Positions 10,206 through 22,299 of a stretch of DNA of 64,000 nt are shown piece after piece. Numbering within the stretch: position 1 is the stretch's first letter; every line of letters begins with the position of its first letter. The notes below the pieces were generated by a model. The model was not told the origin of the DNA, searched no databases, and saw only the letters and a program-made list of their open reading frames with translations. The DNA is from Branchipolynoe longqiensis (lineage: Eukaryota > Annelida > Polychaeta > Phyllodocida > Polynoidae): assembly GCA_030323885.1 (NCBI GenBank), contig CM059198.1:75477045-75541044 (forward strand). The letters run 5' to 3'. A program made the position numbers and the translations under genes.

Positions 10206-11992
10206 CTGACGAACACACGAGGCGAGAGGGTCAAGAAGGAACAGAAACAAATGGTTTGGTGGGGCTTAGCTAGATAAAAGATTCACCCCGTACTTGCAGT
10301 AGGGGTGAATGACAACATAGTCTAAATACTGGCGAAAATAGCTTTAGTATGGAACAGGAAGTAGAATCCTTGGTTCCTGTATCAAATGGCTACTTATATT
10401 GGCAAAGAATTGGTGAAATGAGAGAGAATCAAAAGGACAAGATGGCAACCATAGAATGCGGTCGATTTCACTTTTAAAGTAAAAATCAAAAGTAGCAGGT
10501 CAATATTAAGATATATGTGAAGAATATATTTTGCTTCTCACATTAAGAATTTACCTGCTCATTTTATTTACCCAGCATGTACATATTTTTCGCCAGTTTT
10601 TCTAATGGGTTGGATAGAATATTACTTTTTAGTCAATGAAATAAGGGAATATGCTATTCTGGGAATACCAGAGCTTGAACACGAAAACACTTGCTACTGT
10701 TGCATGTGTAAGCCTATTTTATAGTACCATAACTTGTGATATCATTTTTCTACAAAGCTGTATGAAACAAAATTGAAGTTGACGGTCCATATTTTTGTTG
10801 GTGTCTCTGCCCTTTAATTGTTACGTCCACAATTCAAAATTGGGAAGAAAATAATTTTCCTGTGCAGATTTCTCTATAGCGTATTTCTGTAATTAGGGAG
10901 TCACAGTCCAAAAATTAATTGTTTCATGCAATAAACAAGTGGGCGACATCCACACTTGGAGCTGGCTACTGAATAAATTCTTGTTATTCTGACAAGATAG
11001 TAACCACAACTATCTTTTCTTTCACATTCAATCAATCAATAGTTCCGTCCTCTAGTCGAGGGTTGGATGCAATGGTTCTCGACTTGTCCCGATGGTGTGC
11101 TGTTCTGATAGACTGTGAATAATTCAAGCCTGTCCACTGTGAAATATTTGTAAACCATGATGTTCTTGGTCTCCCTCTCCCTCTGCTGCCATTCACATTA
11201 CTAGTATACATATGGACAAGAGTTGTCTACTCAGCGAAAAAAAAAGGGGGCAAATACACAACATTAATTGTTAACCCTCATGTCACACATCGGCCCTATT
11301 TACCATTGAAAAGACCCACTCAGAATAGGTCAATCTTCACACCTCACCTCTTTGTCCCTGAGGTTAAGGTCTCCACCGAAGACGACAGTGGAGACTTCCG
11401 GTGCATCCTGAACCTCCGTGAAGGAACTCTGCAGCTGCCTTTTCCGCTCATCACTGTGGCCCGCCATACTCTCCAAGTGTGACGTCATCAGGTCCATCTC
11501 AATACCCTTCACCGTTGCCTAAAATTCATAAAGCGGTGATAGAGATAAGCTTGTTTGTTTCTTGGAGATTTACGTCCCGGCAACATCTAATTAATGTCAT
11601 ATCAGGATGGGCACCTACCGACTTGTGACAGTGCGCGCGCATGGCAACCTTTATAGTGCTGACCCACTGGGAGACCAGTCCGCCGGCACAATGGCCCCGA
11701 TTTTCCCCACTCAGTCACATTATCCTGATACTGAGCTAACCAGTCCTTGCCCTATCCTAGCAATGGCAAGTGCCAGGCTAGATAGCGACAAGTATTAATT
11801 CTTAAGTCATTAGTTTGACTCGGTCAGCTAGATTTGAATCGAGTGACCTGCCACACAAAGAGAGCGCCACAAGTCCATCTGGCCATCCCGCCTGGGTTGC
11901 AAACTTGAATTTATTAAATGCACATAATATTTTCAACATCTCGCCCTATATATTGACATCAACCTGATAGTGAGTGCGTTCTATTAAACTTA

Positions 11993-12029
<37 letters not shown>

Positions 12030-15000
12030 GTAGTAGTCTGCACTGACCTCTAAGACAAGGAGCCAAATAGACAGATATACATGAGTATGGTGACGATATC
12101 AGGGAGCCTAGGTGGTATAATGATTAGTATACAGGCCCGGAATGCAAGAGATGTCGATTCGATTCCCTCTCTAGGTGCAAGACTTCTTAATTTCATCACC
12201 CCCACGACATTATTATTTCACGGTTACAACAAATTATCCCCATACTGACTTGGACCCCCCTCCTCACACTGACTTTGACACTCCTCCTCACACTGACCTT
12301 GACCTCCTTCATACTGACCTTGACGTGCAGGAGGTTGCGGCCCATGGTGCTGGAGAAGAAGGGGTAGATAGTGCTACCCTTGAGGGTCACTGACTCAGTT
12401 TGGAGAAGGATAACACAAAAGTACCCAGATGATTTTTTAGAAGCCACCACCTGTAAACAAAGTATCAATAAACATGACAAAAATATACAATCTAACAGCT
12501 TCAAACCACAAAAGATAAGCTTTCCAATAGGCTTGGTTTGACCATGTCACTGTTTGGTATGCGTAGGTGCTGTGAACATTTGTTTGTTGTTGTTTTACGT
12601 CCTAGTAACACCTAAGATCATATCAGGATGGGTACTGACTTGTGACACTCATGGCAACTTTATAGTGCTGCCCACTGGGAAATCAGGTCGGTGGCACTAT
12701 GACCCCATATTTCACTCGGTCAAATTATCCTGACAGTATCCTAATAATTCCGAGCGCCAGGCTAGGAAGCGACAAGTATCAATTTTTAAGCCATTGGTTT
12801 GACTCGATCAGGGTTCAAACCCACGAACCCATGGGTTCGGATTCCCCTATCTCCCAAAACAGGAAACGGACGCTCAACTCATTCGGCCATCCCGTCTGAT
12901 CGTGATGTGAAAGTGTGAATGAGTCAGGTGGGCAGGGTTGATTGATTGATTGCTGATGGTTTAACGCCGCGTCGGCAGCAAGGACCATATTCCTAATGAA
13001 AAGCTTGCTGTACCTATTCTGCCAATGTGTCACTTTCGGTGATCACATTCACATGCCTACTGTAGTGACCTGCACCTCTCAGGCAAGTAACCACATAGAC
13101 AGGTAGGTGTGGGTAGTGTGGTGATATCAGGGAGCCTAGGTGGTGTAATGGTTAGCACACTGGCCCGGAATGCAAAGAGATGTGGGTTTGAGTCCCACTC
13201 TAGGAGCAATATTTCCCATTTTCATCACCCCCATGATACTGGTTGCCGTGACCATGATCATGTACAAGCTACTTGCTGTATAGTTGTTGAACCTACCCTG
13301 TGTATGTATGTGTTAGTGCATTGCCTGTATGTATGTAATTGTAAGAATTAAAAGACTTACAATTCCAGGGGGACGAGTGTAATGGCCTGCACTGACCTCT
13401 CAAGCAAGTAACCACATAGACAGGTAGGCATGGGTAGTGTGGTGATATCAGGGAGCCTAGGTGGTGTAATGGTTAGCACACTGGGCGGGAATGCAAAGCG
13501 ATGTGGGTTCGAGTCCCACTCTCAATGCAATATTTCCCATTTTCATCACCCACACAACACTACATTGAAATTTACATGATCCGTGTCAAATAGCAGCAAA
13601 AGATTATCTGCAATGTAATTTTGAAGTGGTTAAATTTGTGTCAATTAGCAGTAAAATGTAACTCAGAAAACATAGCTAAAATTACAGGTGACAGCCCAGG
13701 AAATGTGTGTGTTTGACGTTGCATATGTTGGCGAGGTCAACATGGGTAATTTGTCTGTGAGGCAACTGTACCCACTCCCTCCTTCCCTCTCTCTCCCTAA
13801 TTTACATACCCGCCTTCCCCTCACTTTCCGCCCCAGCACCATCCAGTCAACAGCGCATCCCACCCACCCTCCCGGGGTTGAGAGCTGCTAATTAAGTCAT
13901 ATGTCTCATGTCTAGCAGATTTACTAAGCAATTCAATGTTAACATGTCCTTTTCTCATTTGATACTAGCACTCTCGGGCCTCCTACGATCGACTGCGCAC
14001 TCAGCACATCTATGCTGACCATTGTCATCCATTATCCTGCTTTGTACGATACGACTCCAGTAATGAATTATCAATAAGGCTAACTGCCGAGATATTGAAT
14101 ATCGCTCCTTGAGTATAGATTAATTTTTTAATAAACTTTGTTATTTCCAACTGTTGTTCTGTCTTGCCTCGTAAGCCGAATTACATTATAACATTGTTGG
14201 CGCAAAGCCGTGAAATCTACACAAGAGTGGATAGGGGAAAAACGTTTATGCACTCATCACCTTTTGTTTAAAAAAAGGGACTGAGGACATCATGCATGTA
14301 CCCAAGCCGTTTTCCCTCCAACCTTTTTCTTGTAAGGCACAATCTTTTTTGGCAGTGGCTACCCGAACGTGACCGTACGTGTAGAGTTAAAGTCTAGGCG
14401 TATGTGCACATGCGCGGTCGTTCCTCACGTATCTTTAGCAGTTGCTAAGCGTACATGACCGTACTGGTAGAATCAAAGTCTAGGCGTACATGCACATTCC
14501 TCACTTATCTTTAGCAGTGTCTACGCGTACGTGACGCCATACCCAGTTTCACTGAGTTTATTCATGATTTTATTTAGACCCTATGCTTAAATATATATAA
14601 TAAATTAAGATTTTAATTTGGTGGATATAGCCCTAACCCTAACCGTAACCCTACAGATGCGCACGCACGTACGCCTAGACTTCAACTCTACCCGTACGGT
14701 CACGTGTGGGTAGACACTACAATCTTTTTTTTTGCTTAACTGTGATCAATAAAAGCTTGTTTGAATTTGTTGTGCGTGTTAAAGTGATGTTACGGATGGA
14801 TGTTACACAGTTAGTTTTAACTGCTTTCTCAATTTGTATAAGATCAAAATCAAAAATTGATTTTTTTTTTGTAAACTCTGACATATGCACATCTGACATA
14901 TAATATGGATGTTGCTATCATTTGGAATGTTTTCTGCTACTACTTTTCGTTTCCATGTCACAAAAGTGGTACCCAGTTTCTGAGAACGACCCATATTCAA

Positions 15001-18000
15001 ATGTGCATTAGTTGCAGAAACACACTTATTCTTTTACGCCCTAGCAACATTTAAGGTCATACTAGGATGGGTACCGACTTGTAACAGCCCACACTCATGG
15101 CGATTTTCTAGTGCTGCCCCACTGGGGGACCAAGCCGTTAGCACCATGACCCAATATCCCACACAGTCACATTATCCTGATATTGTGCTAACCAGCCCTT
15201 GTCCAATCCTAGTAATGGCCAGAAACATGAGGAATGTGTACAGTTAACCTGAGGTGCTTAGGATTACATTTGGTAGGGAATAAAGTGTTGGGTCGGGGAG
15301 TTACCGGAAGGAACTTTAAAGTTGCATAGTCCGATGGTTTTGAGTTTGTCATTTTGCTATATAAATATATCAACTTGATTGCTATAATCTACCTTACTTT
15401 AGTTTAACCTAACTTTTATTATAAATGGCTTATTCATCAAATTTTTTTTGACTGGTGTGCTCAGTGTCAGGATAATGTGACTGAGTGGGATACCAGGTCA
15501 TGGTCCCGGCGGCCTGGTTTCCCAGTGAGACAGCACTATAAAGTCGCCAGGATGCGCACTGTCACAAGTCGGTACCCGTCCTGATATGACCTTAGATGTT
15601 GCTAGGACGTAAAACAACAACAAACAAACAAACAAACTCAAATTCATTTTGGTGTGCACATCAATCTCTGACACCATAGGCTTCTGCAGTAACATTTTCT
15701 ATTATACTGGCCTTGTGTCCTATTCTATGTTACAACAAATGCCTAATAATAGTAATATAGTGATAAGTGCACCAGTATCTAAGTTAGATATGCAGAATCA
15801 AATCTAGGTGAATGTTACGGTTTAGAAACTATGCTGTTTTCATCGGACTATGCAGCTTTAATCGGTAACAGTAAAACTGTGCACTTTTAACCTGTTAGTG
15901 CACATAAAAGGTAAAGCTTCTTTTATTTAACGACGCCTCTAGAGCACATTCATTTTCTTTTACCGTATCATCGGCTATTGGACATCATTCTGACATATTT
16001 CTTTTAAGGAAACCCGCTTCCGCCACATATGCTACTCTTTCCGATAAGCAGCAAGGGGTCTTTTATATGCACTTTCCCACATACAGGACAGCACATACCA
16101 CAGCCTTTGATGAACCAGTTGTGGACCACTGGTTGGAACAGAAAATAGTCTAAACTGCAAATGGGTCCACTGAGAAGGATCGATTGGATGACCGACACCT
16201 TCACAGGTGGACATGCTACCGTCTGAGCTACGTCCCACTCCCTGTTAGTGCCCGATGCATGCTGCGTACCGTGTATTGGTCGCACAGCTTCTCGTAGACT
16301 TGTAGTGAACTTTGCACGACTTCTTGTAAAAACACCACATGAGGCTTCTCCCTGCAAGGAGATGATAGCATTTTACTAACGCAGTTATTGGTGGAGGCAT
16401 TCACAGTTAATTACATAAACACGCAAACAAACTGTGTTAAGGGGGGTGGGGGTAATGACACCTGTGCACTTGTAGAGCTATAAATAAATATCGATTTACA
16501 TACATTAATAGGAGGGGTGGGGGGAAGGCAGGGGAGAGGAGAGGAGAGGAGAGGAGAGGAGAGGAGAGGAGAGGAGAGGAGAGGAGAGCGGAGGAGAGGA
16601 GAGGAGAGGAGAGAGTTTCGCCAGACTTTGTGAACAAATTTCGTTGATTGGTTGGTGTCATATCAGGATTTGTGACAGTGCGCACTCATGGTGACTTAAT
16701 AGTGCTGTTTCATTAGGAAAGCAGGCCTCCAGCACCACGACCTAATATCCCACTAAGTCACATTATTCTGACACTGAGCTAACCAGTCCTTGCCCTATCA
16801 TATTTATTAATGTCGAGTGCCAGGCTAGGAAGTGACAAGTATCAATTTTATAAGTCATTGGTTTGATTCGACCGGAAACCGAACTCCTGACCTCCCGCAT
16901 GTGAGGCCCGCGCTCTACAGATTCGGCCACCGCGTCCTGTTAACACATTCTGTGGATCCTGAAGAAGGTAAACCTTGACTTACTCTACAATGATCTTTCT
17001 GACGGCGCGAGCTCGGGTCAGCACGTTGTTAGTGTCAATTCCGTCAGTGTTCCACGACAGCAAGCGAATGCGATGAGGCTCCGAGTCCACCGGTGGACAC
17101 CTAGAACATAAAAGCCGCACAGTCCATGAAAGCATCAAATTGACACTTACCTAGATTTGATTCACTAAATATATAGTTACTTGTATTTCGTCAACAAGTA
17201 AAGGGAACAGATTTGATGAATCGGTAAATAGGAAGCTTAAGACCTAGTCACACCTCACCGGATTGAGCAACGGACAGAATTGTCTAGTCCGGCGGTGATA
17301 AGTATCAAAATGTTGTGTCATCGGGTCTACGAACGGACATGAAACGGACATGAACGGAAAGCCAACGGATGGGAAGCGGACTAAAACCGGACAAGAACCG
17401 TAGACGTCAGTCCGGCGGCATCCTTTCTTAAGGCCCAGTCACACCTTACCGGACTGGGGTACCGGACACTGTCCGGTGAAATACGGCAATATCCTGTACC
17501 CATCCGGCGGTGTCCGGTACAAGTTTTGAACATGCACAAAACTTCTACTGGACACCGCCGGACTGACATGTCCGGTATGTCTGGTACCCAACCGTACATG
17601 TCCAGTACCCACCCGTTACGTGTCCGGTTCTCATCTGGTACATGTACGGTACTTGTCCGGTCGCCCGGCGGCAATTGACCCAATTACGCTCCATTTCGAT
17701 ACTTTTTGTCACCGGAGAGCACCGGACTAGACAATTCTTTGTCTGGTGGTGTCTGGTACTCAATCCGGTAAGGTGTGACAGGCGCTTTAGTTTTGTACGG
17801 ACACAAAACGGACATATCTCAAGGCGATTGGAAGCTGCTGTATGTGTCGCCCATGAGGAAGGTGCATGTCTGCTTTGATATTTTGTGAATTTCATGGAGA
17901 CAAGACTAATCCACTTATCCTCTGAAACCCGCCGGCTCAGCTCTTGGATGGTTTGTAACCTTATGACGGTTACCGGCTGCAGAACTGCAGCAGTATAGAA

Positions 18001-21000
18001 AGGCATCGATAAATTGGTCTGATCTTTGGATTGAAGAATAAACTTCAGGTGGGACGGTTGTAGAAGCGGGGATTTCTGTACAACAAATAACAAAGAGTCA
18101 TTGGGGTGGATCCAGATCACTCTGGCCCAGCGGTAGCAGTGCACTCGTGTCCAGTAGCCAATGGTTCAGGAGGAAGGTAGGTTCTGCAGCAAGAAGAAAG
18201 CGAGACAGCGAAAAAGGAAAAGGCCCCACCTAAGCAAACAACTCCCTTAATCAGAGGGAGGAGTAAGCCCAGGAGAAAAAAAGAAAGAAAAGGGTAGTAT
18301 AGGCCGTGTCTCCTTGCTCTGTGGCGACCAGTCAGCGAGCCGAAGACACGGACGGAATATGAGATAGAAAGTGAAATACCGGCTGGCTCCCCCTCCTGGA
18401 ACTCTTTTCAGACATAATCAAGGAGGAGCACAGCGCGGCAGAGAGGTGATAGAAGAGGTGTGGACGAAGTGGGGTGCGGACAGCCAATGAACCCCCATCC
18501 CGGGGCGGGAGGCCTAAAGCTCCAGTCACACCAGGCTTGCGACAACAAAAAACAGACAAAAACTCACATTAGACAGCAACCTTCTTCCGACCAAAGCAAA
18601 AAAATGCAGGGGAAAAAATGGGAGGCAACTGATTAGGGAAGAATGGTTGGAGATTGGTCGGGGACTCATTTGCCATTGATCAGCATTTGATTTCTAATCA
18701 GTCATATGACCGATCGCCGACTTCTCTAAGACTATGGAAGACTGGTTGGTGATCGGTCAGCGATTAGTCAAACAATCAAAATGCCTCTCCACTCACTTCT
18801 TTGTAATTAATCTGGGACCAGTTTGCTCATGACCACCAACTTATCGGCGATTCTAATCTTATTGACAAATACACATATACATTGAAAATACTGTGATATG
18901 TCGTCTAAATGATATCCTAATACATTTTCGTCATCTTCAAAACTCTAGATGTCGAAGTTGCCCAGATTGGTACAGATACCAATTGAAAAATTAATTCAGA
19001 AAAGAAGTTATCATTTTAAAAGCTATATGATGCAATGTCGTGATAGTTGATTAGATACGAGTTGCAGGCTATCAATGCTCTACAATAAACTATTGTACAG
19101 TTATCTTAGGTGGGGTGGGGTGGGGGGGGGGGGGAATCTACATTCTGGCTCTTTTATTATACAAATAAAATGAGCAAGTTGGAACCGGCCCGTCTCGGCG
19201 AATAAACAATGCACAGAGTTATCTCTGTGTGTTCTTCTGCGAGATAAGCATTCACATATCGCCTAGTAGAAACTGTCCTTAAAATGACTGTAACATCTTT
19301 TCTTAATTTTTCTTTTGTTCTTGAAGATTTATACTGCCTATCATGGATAAGTCGGAATAGACTTGTTTTCACCATTAGACAGTTTGTCGATAGAAAGCCA
19401 GAGTCTACACTTTTACCGACCCAAGGGATTTTTAACCTCCCACACCACATAGACATGGTATGAGAGCAACTGGCCCTTGATGACGCTGTAATTTATACAC
19501 AGCGGTGGAAATCCAAATTTGCAGAGCTGGGGGCATGGGGAATCGAACCACCGACCTTCAGGTTAGGAGTCCGACCTAGAAAAAAGTCTAACCACTCAGC
19601 CACATGACCCAAAACAACTTTACTTTTATTCAAAATTATAATGATCAACTCCGACTAGTCACAATTTATAAAGCTTGAAACAAGGATACGCATGCCATGA
19701 GAAAGTACTTTATAGGTAGTGAGAGCTTATCCTCACTATCACTTCCGGCAATAATAACCTTATTCTTCAGTGTTATGTGTGGTCTACTCTAATGTATGGG
19801 GCAGAGACATGGACAATCTCTAAGAAAATGTACAAACGTTTAGCAGCATTTGAGATGTGGACTTATCGAAGGATGATGAAATATCATGGACAAGAGATCA
19901 CCAACGATCGAAAATTAATAGAAAAGCTTGTTTGCCACTATACAGACAAAGAAACTTATTATTTGGCCACATCATTCGTCAGAGTTCAATATACGTACAT
20001 TGTTGGAGGGAAGGTGATGGCAGCAGGGGAGAGGGAGACCAAGAACATCATGGTTACAATATTTCACAGTGGACAGGCTTGAATTATTCACAGTCTATCA
20101 GAACAGCACAACATCGGGACAAGTGGAGAACCATTGCATCCAACCCTCGACTAGAGGATGGAACTATTGATTGATTGATTGAAACAAGGAGTTAATTAGG
20201 GCCCACCCTGGTCTGAGGGTCTGTGGTCAAGCTGTGGCTATGTATGTCATTCAGCCTTAATCACTGTCCTCAGTGACGTAGGCTCGGGCATAGTACAGAT
20301 TTGGAAAGGAGTGCAAACCCGACTATCATTTAAAGTAAATTTCAATCCTTTGGAGTATGCCTTAGTTATAACCCATGTAAGTCCACCCTTCCCTTCCCTC
20401 TGTGACCTCACGGAACTACAAATAATAGCCATGGGGCACTCCGCGTCTAATGACGCTGGTGAGTGCCAATTCCAACCTACTGGGTTTGAGTTCAAATAGC
20501 CCCACTTAAAAGGGCTGTCACACTATGACGTGAGAGCCAACGTACGCCTGGCATAGGTGACTTTTCGTCATTATGTTGAGGTACATTGGATTACGTTATG
20601 ATGGCGTTAGAATGACGTCGAGCTATGTCACATTACGTTGTGTTACGTCGCCGAGCGTCAAGGTTTTCAACATGTCCAAAACTTTCAACGTAACGCCGAC
20701 GTGAGGCCGTTACATTGGGATTACGTTATGTATGCTTTAGGCGAACGTCGATGATGTTAGATGGACGTTAGTCAAACGCTGCTCGCTACATTGCATCACG
20801 TTGACCCACATTAAAGGCGGTGGGACTGTCCAGGCCGCGTAATGGCAACATCATGATAATGCAGGCCTAACATACGTCCAACGGACGTTTAGTGTTTCGC
20901 CACCGTTTCATGACGTATGTAACGTAACACAACACAACACAACGTAGATCTGGCAATCGAATTCCGTGAGCGTCATTACGTTTGAATAAAACTGACGTTT

Positions 21001-22253
21001 TTCACTGCGCGTACCGGCAAACTCAATGGCAGTGTGCCTTCGTTCTGCAGCCAAGCTGCGCGCGCATACACGATGTTAGTAAACATTGAAATAAGTCTAT
21101 ACTGACCCGGCGTGGTCCCCTGAGGAGGTGACAGCCGCCACAGCCGGGTTGCCACAGGGGGGCGGCTTGCCTTTCCCGGTTGTCTCATAGTATGCATCCA
21201 GGGCAAGCTGAAACAACAAATCGAACCAGTTGTATAGTTGGTTAGTTAGTTGGTTATTGAAGTTTTACGTCTTGGCGATATCTACGTTTATATCAGGACT
21301 GGTTCCGACTTGTGACAATGCGCACTCATGGTGACTTAATAGTGCTGCCCCACTGGGAAATCAGGCCACTGGTACCATGACCCGACATCCCACTAAGTCA
21401 CATTATCCTGACACTGTTTGTTTGTTTGTTTGTTGTTGTTTTACGTCCTAGCAACATCTAAGGTCATATCAGGACGGGTACCGACTTGTGACAGTGCGCA
21501 CTCATGGCGACTTTATAGTGCTGTCCCACTGGGAAACCAGGCCGCCGGCACCATGACCTGGTATCCCACTCAGTCACATTATCCTGACACTGAGCACACC
21601 AGTCCTTGCCATATCCTAATAATGTCGAGCGCCTGGCTAGGAAGTGACAAGTATCAATTTTAAAGTCATTGGTTTGACTCGACCGGGACTCGAACCCACG
21701 ACCCCACGATCTACCAGCACGGGAGACGGACGCTCTAACTCATTCGGCCATCCTGTCTGGTCTGCTGTTAAAAATGTAGAGTCACTGGAACTACAGTTTA
21801 TATCATTAGAAAACTGAATGTAGCGTATAATGATATTATGAGGTTATTACTCCATCTACCTAGGTATCACAATGCTAGACCGCTATTTGCTAATATTGAT
21901 GTCCCAGCCTTCCAGGCTGTTATCAGGAATCTAATATTCAAATGTATTACTAGACTTGACAAGTCAGAAAATGCTATAATACAGGGACTTGTGAAAATAG
22001 AAGAGTGATCTCAGATTTACGTCTGCCATATGGAGGAGGCATTGGTACAAACTACTGTATGTAGGCCTACAATTTGAAAATTGTTAGTATTTTAGTGATT
22101 GTACCATTTGTATTATTTGTATATTATTCACAATTATTCTATATACATGCACAATGGACCACTTTATGTAACTGTCATAATACTGAGTCTGAATTAAAGC
22201 AATAAATTGAATTCATATATATATATATATATTTTATATATATATATATATTA

Positions 22254-22299
<46 letters not shown>

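Noticed and set aside
12196..12504. 102-aa ORF taken as a whole gene
   Set aside because: Only residues from the GTGGTG acceptor to the GTCAAG donor are TDP2 exon 5; the remainder is intron and the tandem donor repeat.
17545..18144. 199-aa minus-strand ORF with a YTAAVL-like segment resembling part of TDP2
   Set aside because: It would be out of order between exons 2 and 3, the right exon 5 is found at 12319-12450 with matching phases, and its second half overlaps MITE-4. No splice ends or recognised domain.
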